Assembly (NCBI GenBank): GCA_025964695.1
Contig: JAOPYK010000017.1
Span: 17,176 to 81,175, forward strand
Source of the DNA: Streptosporangiaceae bacterium
GTDB taxonomy: Bacteria; Actinomycetota; Actinomycetes; Streptosporangiales; Streptosporangiaceae
Direction of reading: 5' to 3'
Length of the DNA stretch: 64,000 nt
Shown here: one piece after another, positions 8,917-16,161 of the stretch
Numbering within the stretch: position 1 is the stretch's first letter
How the letters are laid out: every line of letters begins with the position of its first letter
Position numbers and translations under genes: made by a program
Notes under the pieces: model-generated
Database searches by the model: none
The model's input: only the letters and a program-made list of their open reading frames with translations
Told to the model about the DNA's origin: nothing

Positions 8917-9428
8917 GGGCGTTCCAACAGCTTGGTCAGACGGAGTTGGACGATCTTGGCGAGCTCGGCGCGGACGGTGCGCCGTTCGGTCTCCTCGTCG
9001 TTGCCGAGCCGCACGCGCAGGGCGTCGAGCATCTCGCCGGCGGAACGGCCACTGGCGCAGATGAGGAAGACCCGGCCGAACCGCTGCTCATAGGCGATGT
9101 TCCCCGCGCGCAGCGCCGCCACCACTTCCCCGTCCGCGTCGCCGACCCCGGACTGCTCGGCGCGCGACCAGGCCGATTCCCGCCCGGCGCCCTCGGGCCG
9201 GTCGCCGATCCTCGGGTGGGCGCTGAGGGCCTCCTCGACGTCGCGCCACCGCAGGGCCTCGAAAGCCGCGGCCGCCGCGGCGGCCAGCGCGCCGGGGTCG
9301 GTGAACGGGCGGGCCGCGGCGACCGCCTCCGCCCAGGCCGCCGAAGCACAGCACGAGCGCAGCTCGTGCTCCGCCTGGTGGGCGGGCAGGGCGTTGAGCC
9401 ACTTCAGTGCCCGCGACGTTCCGGTCAT
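8913..9428 (-). CDS. uraD: OHCU decarboxylase
   Basis: The 171-residue protein belongs to the 2-oxo-4-hydroxy-4-carboxy-5-ureidoimidazoline decarboxylase family, which yields S-allantoin. The signature SAHPRIGDRP contains the catalytic His (residues ~67-76), and the FGRVFLICASGRSA helix-strand is also typical. It is the first gene of the minus-strand purine operon. The 117 bases to pucR must carry the promoters of both directions. No allantoinase or later ureide genes follow in the window. Confidence 0.93.
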   Translation of the reverse strand: MTGTSRALKWLNALPAHQAEHELRSCCASAAWAEAVAAARPFTDPGALAAAAAAAFEALRWRDVEEALSAHPRIGDRPEGAGRESAWSRAEQSGVGDADGEVVAALRAGNIAYEQRFGRVFLICASGRSAGEMLDALRVRLGNDEETERRTVRAELAKIVQLRLTKLLERP

Positions 9429-9532
9429 CGCCCCAGTAGATCAAAGCGGGGGTGACGGTCTCTACCGGCGGACGCCATCAACGGTGAGTACCTCAGACCG
9501 GGGCTTTTGGAGATTCCTACAAAGAGCCTGGT

Positions 9533-9548
9533 TACCCTAGAAACCGTG
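9533..9548 (+). promoter_or_regulatory. Leaderless promoter of pucR and shared regulatory gap
   Basis: TACCCT at 9533-9538 fits the actinobacterial TANNNT -10 box and is followed by exactly 7 bases and GTG 9546, with no ribosome binding site. That is the pattern of a leaderless transcript. Just upstream, CTTTTGG (9504-9510) and CCTACAAAG form an imperfect inverted repeat around AGATT. It could be the operator by which PucR controls itself and the divergent purine operon; that role is inference. Confidence 0.5.
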
Positions 9549-11084
9549 CGATTGCGGGAGTTGTTGGACATAAGTGAGCTGCGCCTCATGTTGCGCGGCG
9601 GTTCCGAGGCCCTCGACCGGCCGATCCGGTGGGTGTACACGACCGAGATCGTGGAGTCCGGCCGCTATCTGAGCGGCAACGAGCTCGTACTGACCGGGCT
9701 GATGTGGCACAAGGGGCGGGAGGATCCCGACGGCTTCGTGGCCACACTGGTCGACGCCGGGGCGTCCGCGCTGGGCGTCGGCCTGGCGGTGCACGGGCAC
9801 GTACCGCCCGACATCGTCGCCGCCTGCCATCGCCAGGGACTCCCGCTGATCGAGATTCCGGCGGACGTGTCCTTCGGTACGGTCAGCGAAGTGGTCACCC
9901 GCAGGCTCACCGCGGAGCGCGCGGCGGGTCTGGCGAGCGTGCTCGGCCGGCATCGGCGGCTGATCTCCTCGGTGGCGGAGGGCGCCGGCCTGGAGTCCGT
10001 CTTCACCGTCACCAGGCAGGACCTGGGCCACGGCTGCTGGGTGCTGTCGCCGACGGGCCGCGTCGTGGTGGGAGCGCGGGCTGGGCCGGAGCTGAGCAGG
10101 GGGCAGGCTCGGGCGCTGGCCGCCGAGTTCCTGGCCGCGGAGCGGCTGCCGCACGTCGTACGGATGGACTCGGGGGCGTTCACCCTGCTGCCGATCAACA
10201 CCCGGGCGGGGCACCGGATCGCCAGCTGGTTCCTGGTCAGCGAGGGCGAACTGGTCGAGTGCGCGGAAGAGGTCCGGGAGACCGCCTACGAGCTGGCGGC
10301 CCTGGCCGCTCTGGAACGCGCCCGGATCGAGGAGGGCCGGCGGGTCGAACGCCGGCTCGTCGCCGAACTGGTCGAGCTCGCCGCCCGCAGCGATCCCGCC
10401 GAGGTGACGGCCCGGATGCGGACTTGCGGCCTGTCGCTCACCGTCCCGTACGTCGCGGTGTCCGCTTCGGTCAGCGACGTCGCGCATCCCGGCGAGGTCG
10501 GCTGCGCGGTGTTGGAGGAGATGCTGGGCGAGGGTGCGGTCGGCGCCCTCGGCGCGGAGGCGGTCGGCCTCGTCCCCGTCCCCCGGGACGGGGTGCCTGC
10601 CCTGGTCGCCAGGCTGCGCGAGGCGGCCGGCAAGCTGGCCTCGGCGCTCACCCGCGAGCGGCTCACCATCGGGGTCAGCGGGACCGCCCAGGGTCCGGGC
10701 GGGCTCGGCGGCGTGGTGGACGAGGCCCGCCATACCCGAAGGCTGGCGGCCCTGCGCCCAGGCCGCGCCGAGGTGGTCACCAGCGACGAGATCCATTCCC
10801 ACGTGCTGCTGCTGGCCACCGTGCCCGAGGCGGTGCGGCGGTCGTTCCGGGAGCGGCTGCTGGCGCCGCTGTACGGCTACGACACCGAGCACCACTCCGA
10901 CCTCGTGCACACCCTCGAGACGTTCCTCGACTGCTCCGGATCGTGGAATCGCTGCGCGGCGGAGCTGCATGTCCATGTGAACACGCTTCGCTATCGAATC
11001 CGGCGAATCGAGGAACTCACCGGGCGGGATCTTGGCACACTGGAGAATCGCGTCGACCTCTTCCTGGCTCTGCGTGCCACCTGA
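9546..11084 (+). CDS. pucR: PucR-family transcriptional regulator
   Basis: This protein of about 512 residues has the three-part PucR layout. It starts with an N-terminal PucR domain (LRELLDISELRLMLRGG, with GNELVLTG). A central GGDEF-like (CdaR) region follows. At the C-terminus is a helix-turn-helix (TLETFLDCSGSWNRCAAELH and VNTLRYRIRRIEELTG). PucR proteins control purine catabolic genes in response to purine or ureide intermediates. The divergent position next to uraD makes regulation of the eight-gene purine locus very likely. An upstream in-frame TTG at 9507 lacks a ribosome binding site and was not chosen. Confidence 0.9.
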   Translation: MRLRELLDISELRLMLRGGSEALDRPIRWVYTTEIVESGRYLSGNELVLTGLMWHKGREDPDGFVATLVDAGASALGVGLAVHGHVPPDIVAACHRQGLPLIEIPADVSFGTVSEVVTRRLTAERAAGLASVLGRHRRLISSVAEGAGLESVFTVTRQDLGHGCWVLSPTGRVVVGARAGPELSRGQARALAAEFLAAERLPHVVRMDSGAFTLLPINTRAGHRIASWFLVSEGELVECAEEVRETAYELAALAALERARIEEGRRVERRLVAELVELAARSDPAEVTARMRTCGLSLTVPYVAVSASVSDVAHPGEVGCAVLEEMLGEGAVGALGAEAVGLVPVPRDGVPALVARLREAAGKLASALTRERLTIGVSGTAQGPGGLGGVVDEARHTRRLAALRPGRAEVVTSDEIHSHVLLLATVPEAVRRSFRERLLAPLYGYDTEHHSDLVHTLETFLDCSGSWNRCAAELHVHVNTLRYRIRRIEELTGRDLGTLENRVDLFLALRAT

Positions 11085-11101
11085 GCTGGTAGCGCGCCGT
11101 C

Positions 11102-11221
11102 CTAGCAGCAGTGAACCCGCGGACCGTCGTTGGCCACCAAGGCGTCGGCGGTGGGCGTGATGACGGTGAAGGCGGTGGCGATGAAGGTGATGAGAGCGGC
11201 GATCCGCTTCAAGTTAGACAT
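11102..11221 (-). CDS. 39-residue secreted peptide precursor (candidate signalling peptide)
   Basis: The short frame starts at ATG 11221, preceded by GGAAGGA seven bases upstream, a strong ribosome binding site, and stops at TAG 11102. The product begins MSNLKR (positive n-region) and has a hydrophobic core IAALITFIATAFTVI. It then reaches TPTADA, an AxA signal-peptidase site at residue 27. That would release the 12-residue LVANDGPRVHCC, ending in two cysteines. It is divergent from, and 55 bases from, a regulator with an XRE HTH and TPR-like repeats. That pairing is the hallmark of RRNPP-type peptide quorum sensing in Firmicutes. Expression and function are inferred; no known peptide family was recognised. 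Confidence 0.75.
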   Translation of the reverse strand: MSNLKRIAALITFIATAFTVITPTADALVANDGPRVHCC

Positions 11222-11276
11222 ATGCGGTTCCTTCCCATACGGACCTCTGGTAGTTGAATAGTTACAAGGAGTCACG
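11222..11276. promoter_or_regulatory. Shared intergenic region of the peptide gene and its regulator
   Basis: Only 55 bases separate the two starts. In the middle are two direct 8-mers, TAGTTGAA (11251-11258) and TAGTTACA (11259-11266), followed by AAGGAG at 11266-11271, the ribosome binding site of the regulator gene. Such a short gap means the two promoters must overlap. A protein bound to the TAGTT repeats would affect both genes. Binding by the neighbouring XRE protein is inference. Confidence 0.45.
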
Positions 11277-12587
11277 GTGAGCGGTCAAGAGAGCCTGGGG
11301 CAGCGCATCCGGTCGTTGCGCATCCGAAAAGGGGTCAGCCAGGCCCAGCTCGCCTTCCCGGAGCTGTCCGACAGCTATATCTCCTTGATCGAAAGCGACA
11401 AGCGGGTGCCCGCGCCGAGCGTGATCGAAATGCTGGCCGGCAAGCTCGACTGCTCGCCGATCTACCTGCTCAGCGGGGTCAGCGAGGACATCGCCGACGA
11501 GCTGCGGGTGACCCTGGACTACGCCGAGATCGCCCTGCAGAACGGGGCCGCCACCGAAGCCCGCGCCCGTTTCGCCGAGGTACTGGAGAGTTCGGACGCG
11601 GCGGCCCTGCCGGAACTCCTGCACGAGGCCCGCTGGGGACACGCGCTGGCGATGGAGGCGGCCGGCGATCTCGAGGAGGCCATCGTCGAGCTGCGGAAGC
11701 TGACCGCGGCCGCCTCGCTCGAGATCGAGCGGGAGCACTGGGCCAGAGTGCACGTGGCGCTGAGCCGCTGCCTGCGGGAGCGCGGGGACCTCAGCGAGAG
11801 CGTGCAGGTGGCCGAGGACGCGCTGCGCCGCCTGACCGCCTCCGGCTCGGAGTCCACCGACGCGTCCGTGCACCTAGGCGCCACCCTGCTGGCGGCCTTC
11901 ATCGAGCGCGGGGACCTGGTCCGCGCCCGCCAGCTGGCCGGCCAGCTGATCGATCGGGCCGAGCGGATCGGCAGCCCGAAGGCGCGGATGGCCGCCTACT
12001 GGGAGGCCGCCTACGTCGCGGAGATCCGCGGTGAGTACGACGAGGGACTGGTGCTCGCCGAGCGTGCCCTGCTCCTGCTGGGGGAGGACGACGATCCCCG
12101 CAACCTCAGCAGGCTCCGGCTGGCCTACGCCAGCCTGCTGCTGCGCGCCCGGCCCGGCGAGGCGGAACGCGCCCGTCAGCTGCTGCTGCGGACCCGGGAC
12201 GACATCGCCGCCAGCTCCGCCGGAGAGATCGACATGGCCTGGTGCCTCACCGAGCTGGCCCGCGCCGAAACGGCGCTGGGCCGGCCCGGTGAGGCCGTGG
12301 AGCTGGCCGGTGAGGCGATCGCGATGCTCGGGGAGGCCCCGCGCCGGGCCGCGGCGTGGGCTCTGACCGTGCTGGGCGAGGCCTACGTACGCCTGGACCG
12401 GCGCGCCGAGGCGGTCGACGCGCTCACCCAGGCGGCGACCCATCTGGAGGCGATGGAGTCGTCCCGCGACGCGGCCCAGGCCTGGTTCGACCTCGCGGAG
12501 CTGCTCGGGGAGACCGGCCAGGCCGGCGGGGTCGAAGGGCAGCGGCTCGCGGCCTACCGCCGGGCGCTGACCTGCGTGGGTCTCTGA
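11277..12587 (+). CDS. XRE-family regulator with C-terminal TPR-like repeats
   Basis: The 436-residue protein has an N-terminal Cro/C1-type helix-turn-helix (LGQRIRSLRIRKGVSQAQLA, then SDSYISLIESDKRVPAPS, residues ~5-60). After about residue 75 it is an all-helical array of roughly 34-residue TPR-like units rich in Ala, Leu, Arg and Glu, for example in ALAMEAAGDLEEAIVELRKL and RGEYDEGLVLAERALLLLGE. This HTH-plus-TPR plan is that of RRNPP peptide receptors (PlcR, Rgg, PrgX) and of several actinobacterial regulators with unknown ligands. GTG 11277 has AAGGAG five bases upstream. The divergent neighbour encodes a secreted peptide, its most obvious candidate ligand. Confidence 0.85.
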   Translation: MSGQESLGQRIRSLRIRKGVSQAQLAFPELSDSYISLIESDKRVPAPSVIEMLAGKLDCSPIYLLSGVSEDIADELRVTLDYAEIALQNGAATEARARFAEVLESSDAAALPELLHEARWGHALAMEAAGDLEEAIVELRKLTAAASLEIEREHWARVHVALSRCLRERGDLSESVQVAEDALRRLTASGSESTDASVHLGATLLAAFIERGDLVRARQLAGQLIDRAERIGSPKARMAAYWEAAYVAEIRGEYDEGLVLAERALLLLGEDDDPRNLSRLRLAYASLLLRARPGEAERARQLLLRTRDDIAASSAGEIDMAWCLTELARAETALGRPGEAVELAGEAIAMLGEAPRRAAAWALTVLGEAYVRLDRRAEAVDALTQAATHLEAMESSRDAAQAWFDLAELLGETGQAGGVEGQRLAAYRRALTCVGL

Positions 12588-12609
12588 CGGTCCCGGGCCA
12601 CCGGGACCG
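12588..12609 (+). terminator. Hairpin terminator after the XRE-TPR gene
   Basis: Starting at the base after the stop codon, CGGTCCCGG (12588-12596) and CCGGGACCG (12601-12609) pair perfectly around the tetraloop GCCA. The 9-bp all-but-one G-C stem at this position should end the regulator transcript. No T-run follows. Confidence 0.75.
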
Positions 12610-12694
12610 GTGTCCCGAAGGTCGTGGGAACGACGACAACTCCACCTGCGTCGGTGAATAATGCGCCGGGGCTGGGGATGGGAGTTGTACGGGG

Positions 12695-13885
12695 ATGTTC
12701 GGACTTGTTCGGCCTTGCCGGCACGGCATGTGCGCTTCGCTGTTCAAGGAGTGGATGGCGCATCTGTGCGGACTGTGCCTGACGCTGCGGACCGAGCACG
12801 GGCAGGCCTCTCGGCTGGTCACCAACTATGACGGGCTGCTGGTGTCCGTGCTGGTCGAGGCGCAGAGCCAGGAGCGGTCACCGCACCGCAAGGCCGGTCC
12901 GTGCGCACTGCGCGGCATGCGCACCGCCGAGGTGGTCGACGCCAAGGCCGAGGGCGCCCGGCTGGCCGCGGCGGTCTCGCTGCTGCTGGCGGCGGGAAAG
13001 ACCCGGGACCATGTGGCGGACCGGGACGGCGCCTACGCTCGCCGCCTGGTGGCCTCGACCGCGGGCCGGGTGGCGAACCGGTGGGACGAGGCGGGCGCCC
13101 GCACCAGTGTTGCGCTGGGATTCGACCCCGCGGTCCTGCGCGACGCCGTCGACCGCCAGACACTGCTCGAGTCGACCTCCGGGCTCGCCCTGCTGGACCT
13201 CACCGAGCCGACCGAGACCGCGGTCGCCGCGGCGTTCGCGCACACCGCCGTCCTCGCGGGCCGGCCGGCCAACCGTGAGCCGCTTGCCGAGGCAGGCCGG
13301 TTCTTCGGGCGGCTCGCCCATCTCATCGACGCCGTGGAGGACCTCGCGGCGGACCGTGCCACAGGCGCGTACAACCCGCTGCTCGCCACCGGCACCGATC
13401 TCGCGGAGGCCCGCCGGCACTGCGACGCCGCGGTGCACGGGCTGCGGCTGGCCCTCGCCGACGTGGACTTCGAGGACCGCCGGCTGGTGGCGGCGCTGCT
13501 GGAGCGCGAGGTGCACCGGTCGGTGGACCACGTGTTCGCCGGCTACCCCCAGGGTCCCGGGGCGCCGGGGCCGTACGGTCCGCCGCCGCCCTACCCCGGG
13601 CAACATCCGCCTGGGCACCATCCGCCGCAGTACCCGGGTCTGCCGCCGCAGGGGCCGTTCGGGCCCAAGCGCCCGGGAGCCGGGCTGCTCTGCCTCGCGG
13701 GCTCGGCGATCTTCTGTACCTGCGGGACGTGGCAGCCGCCCTGGAGCCCGCACAACGGCCGGTCGTGCGGAGACCGCTGCTGGTGCAGCCGGAACTGCGA
13801 CGGCGGTTGCTGTGACTGCTGCGAGTGTTGCGAGTGCGGCGAGTGCTGTGACGGTGGTTGCTGTGACTGCGGCTGTGACTGCTGA
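12695..13885 (+). CDS. DUF5685 family protein with proline-rich linker and cysteine-rich tail
   Basis: This is a 396-residue protein. Residues 1-290 match the actinobacterial DUF5685 family (MFGLVRPCRHGMC, EWMAHLCGLCLTLRTEHGQA, LVTNYDGLLVSVL), a helical, possibly prenyltransferase-like fold of unknown function with conserved N-terminal cysteines. A Pro/Gly/His-rich linker follows (about residues 285-330), then a short hydrophobic segment (GAGLLCLAGSAIF). The last 60-odd residues hold about 21 cysteines in CC, CxC and CxxC pairs separated by Gly, Asp and Glu. The tail suggests metal binding, iron-sulfur assembly or multiple disulfides, but no function is established. It stands alone between a terminator and an operator-bearing promoter. 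Confidence 0.8.
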   Translation: MFGLVRPCRHGMCASLFKEWMAHLCGLCLTLRTEHGQASRLVTNYDGLLVSVLVEAQSQERSPHRKAGPCALRGMRTAEVVDAKAEGARLAAAVSLLLAAGKTRDHVADRDGAYARRLVASTAGRVANRWDEAGARTSVALGFDPAVLRDAVDRQTLLESTSGLALLDLTEPTETAVAAAFAHTAVLAGRPANREPLAEAGRFFGRLAHLIDAVEDLAADRATGAYNPLLATGTDLAEARRHCDAAVHGLRLALADVDFEDRRLVAALLEREVHRSVDHVFAGYPQGPGAPGPYGPPPPYPGQHPPGHHPPQYPGLPPQGPFGPKRPGAGLLCLAGSAIFCTCGTWQPPWSPHNGRSCGDRCWCSRNCDGGCCDCCECCECGECCDGGCCDCGCDC

Positions 13886-13924
13886 ACGGTGCCTCACGCG
13901 TTACTGGGACGAGAGCAGGTCTTG

Positions 13925-13942
13925 ACCAAGCGCACGCTTGGT
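13925..13942. promoter_or_regulatory. Perfect 18-bp palindrome, TetR-type operator
   Basis: ACCAAGCG (13925-13932) and CGCTTGGT (13935-13942) are perfect inverted repeats around CA. The palindrome starts inside a TTGACC -35-like box (13922-13927). CAAG-centred palindromes of this kind are typical operators of TetR-family repressors of acyl-CoA and steroid metabolism in actinobacteria (KstR2-like). The regulator is not encoded next to it. Confidence 0.6.
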
Positions 13943-13958
13943 GCGAGGCTCGGTCGGC

Positions 13959-15803
13959 GTGGAGAGCGGGCAGGACACTTTCGCGCGATTGCTGCTGGCG
14001 CGGGCCGATGACGACCACCCCGGGCTGCTGTTCGAGGACGAGCGCTACAGCTGGGCCGAGGTCGTCGAGGCCGCCAAGACCAGGGCCGCCCTCGCCGTCG
14101 GCGGGGCGGCGCGGGGACGGCGGCCCGCCGGAAGGCCCTTGCACATCGGCGTGCTGCTGGACAACGTCCCCGAATACGTCTTCTGGATCGGGGCCGCCAC
14201 GCTGGCCGGGGCGACCCTCGTCGGCATCAACCCGACCCGGCGCGGCGCCGAGTTGGCCGCCGACATCAGGCACACCGACTGCGATCTAATCGTCACCGAC
14301 GCCGAGCACGCCGCCCTGCTCAGGGACCTCGACACCGGCGTGCCCGCCGACCACCTGTTGCTGACCGGCTCCGACCCGTACCCAGCCCTGCCGGCCACCC
14401 CCGCCCGCCTAGATCTCGCCCGCCTTGATCCGGCCTGCCTGGATCCGGCCTGCGTTGATCCGGCAGGCCCTGATCTTGCCCGCGTTGATCCCGCATCCAC
14501 TGGTCTTGTCGGCTCTGGTCCCCTTGCCGACCCCGCGTTCGGTGCCCGGATCATGGCGGGCGATCGGTTGCTGCTGCTGTTCACCTCGGGATCGACCGGG
14601 GCGCCCAAGGCGGTGGCTTGCAGCCAGGGGCGGCTCGCCGCGATCGCCGGCCGGGGCGATCTGTTCGGCATCACCAGAGAGTCGGTGACCTACGTCGCGA
14701 TGCCGCTCTTCCACGGCAACGCGATCATGGCGAATCTGGCCATGGCGGTGGGCGTGGGGGCGACGGTGGTCCTGCGGCGGCGCTTCTCCGCCTCCGGGTT
14801 CCTGCCCGACGTCCGCCGCTACGGGGTGACCTACTTCAACTACGTCGGCCGGGCGCTCGCGTACATCCTCGCCGGCCCCGAACAGGCCGGGGACGCCGTG
14901 AACACCCTGCACACCGCGTTCGGCACCGAGGCGTCCGCCCAGGACATGGCCCGCTTCGGCGCCCGCTTCGGCTGCCGGGTCATGGATGGCTACGGTTCCA
15001 GTGAGGGGGCTATCGCCATCCACAGGACCCCCGGCTGCCCGCCCGACGCCCTGGGCCTGCCCCACTCCGGCACGGAGGTGGCGATCCTGGCCGCGGACAC
15101 CGGAGCCGAATGCCCCCGGGCCCGGTTCGACGAGGCCGGCGGGCTGCTCAACCCCGGGGAGGCGGTCGGTGAGATCGTCGGCCTCAACGTGGTGACCGCG
15201 TTCGAGGGCTACTACAACAACCTCGAAGCCGAGGCCCAGCGGATCCGGCCCCGGTTCCCGGCGGCCTCCGGAGCGCAGGCTTCGGGGCCGGGGGCCGACC
15301 GGGTCTACTGGAGCGGCGATCTGGGGTACCGCGACGAGTCCGGCTACTTCTACTTCGCCGGGCGCGACAGTGACTGGCTCCGGGTGGACAGTGAGAACTT
15401 CGCGGCCGCCCCGGTGGAGCGGATCCTGTCCCGCTGGACGCCGGTCGTCATGTGCGCGGTGTACCCCGTGCCTGATCCCCGTACGGGTGACCAGGTGATG
15501 GCGGCCCTGGAGATCGGCGGCCAGTTCGACCCCGGCGCCTTCGCGGAGTTCCTCGGGGCCCAGGCGGATCTCGGCACGAAGTGGGCGCCCCGGTTCGTGC
15601 GCGTGATCGCCGCCATGCCGCTGACTTCGACGAACAAGGTCGACAAACGCCCCCTGCGGGCGGAGCGCTGGGAGTGCGCCGACCAGGTGTGGTGGCGTCC
15701 CGGCCGCGAGCCGGCCTACCGGCCGCTCACCCCGGGCCTGGTCGCCGGGCTCCGTGCGGAGTTCGCCGCGCACGGCCGTGAGCATGTGCTGTCCGGAGTG
15801 TGA
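13959..15803 (+). CDS. AMP-dependent acyl-CoA ligase (FadD17-like)
   Basis: The protein has about 614 residues and belongs to the adenylate-forming superfamily. The P-loop LLLLFTSGSTGAPKAVA, the GYGSSEG A5 motif, the YWSGDLGYRDESGYFYFAGR A7/A8 region and the C-terminal TSTNKVDKRPL with the catalytic Lys are all present, so it should be active. Expected substrates are fatty or steroid-derived acids. GTG 13959 was chosen because the upstream alternatives (TTG 13938, GTG 13941) fall inside the 18-bp operator; none of the starts has a clear ribosome binding site. Between the N-terminal domain and the P-loop it carries an unusual insert of six 5-residue repeats (14409-14498). Confidence 0.85.
   Translation: MESGQDTFARLLLARADDDHPGLLFEDERYSWAEVVEAAKTRAALAVGGAARGRRPAGRPLHIGVLLDNVPEYVFWIGAATLAGATLVGINPTRRGAELAADIRHTDCDLIVTDAEHAALLRDLDTGVPADHLLLTGSDPYPALPATPARLDLARLDPACLDPACVDPAGPDLARVDPASTGLVGSGPLADPAFGARIMAGDRLLLLFTSGSTGAPKAVACSQGRLAAIAGRGDLFGITRESVTYVAMPLFHGNAIMANLAMAVGVGATVVLRRRFSASGFLPDVRRYGVTYFNYVGRALAYILAGPEQAGDAVNTLHTAFGTEASAQDMARFGARFGCRVMDGYGSSEGAIAIHRTPGCPPDALGLPHSGTEVAILAADTGAECPRARFDEAGGLLNPGEAVGEIVGLNVVTAFEGYYNNLEAEAQRIRPRFPAASGAQASGPGADRVYWSGDLGYRDESGYFYFAGRDSDWLRVDSENFAAAPVERILSRWTPVVMCAVYPVPDPRTGDQVMAALEIGGQFDPGAFAEFLGAQADLGTKWAPRFVRVIAAMPLTSTNKVDKRPLRAERWECADQVWWRPGREPAYRPLTPGLVAGLRAEFAAHGREHVLSGV
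14409..14498 (+). repeat. 15-base coding repeat, six units (LDPAC-type pentapeptides)
   Basis: Six consecutive 15-base units encode LDLAR, LDPAC, LDPAC, VDPAG, PDLAR and VDPAS inside the acyl-CoA ligase. The units share a TTGATC-GGCC-like core at DNA level, so the array looks like recent slippage expansion. It lies in a variable linker just before the ATP-binding loop and keeps the frame open. Confidence 0.75.
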
Positions 15804-15851
15804 CAGCTGTCCGATGACCTGGGCGCGGATCACTTCGGAGGGTCACTATGG

Positions 15852-15895
15852 TTATTGACGTCCTCGTCTTCGCCTGAAGGCGGGGATTCCCACCC
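15852..15895 (-). mobile_element. IS200/IS605-type right-end footprint
   Basis: Read on the minus strand, this segment contains GGGAATCCCCGCC, a CGCCT/AGGCG hairpin and the end GAGGACGTCAATAA. This is the familiar right-end (and 3' guide-RNA) signature of TnpB-carrying IS200/IS605 elements in actinobacteria. It closely matches the second copy at 31744-31783. No tnpB frame adjoins it. The rest of the gap up to copC (15896-16161) holds only a 36-codon minus-strand frame (15908-16018) without a ribosome binding site, which I do not call a gene. Confidence 0.6.
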
Positions 15896-16161
15896 ACCCG
15901 GGCCCGGTCAGGAGGCGATGAGCTGAGATTCGCGGTCCACGGCCCTGCCCGGCGGCAGGCCTCCCCGCACAGCGACGACCCCCTGCCCTGGGGCGGTCTC
16001 GTACGGCAGCTCGGTCATCGCCGCCGCTGCTACTCTGCCGACGCCATCGACACAACAGCAGCTCCGTGCGGCACGGCGCCGCGTCTCCTTCCCGCCACGA
16101 AGGACGGAGCATCCACGCTGCGGGCATCTGTGACGTCCTCGCCCCCGACTTGATCCCTAAT

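Noticed and set aside
13680..13885. Cys-rich tail of the DUF5685 protein as a separate peptide gene
   Set aside because: It is in frame with the conserved domain, with no internal start or ribosome binding site suggesting separate translation.
15908..16018. 36-codon minus-strand frame next to the first IS end
   Set aside because: No ribosome binding site, no family resemblance and no clear TnpB similarity; not supported as a gene.
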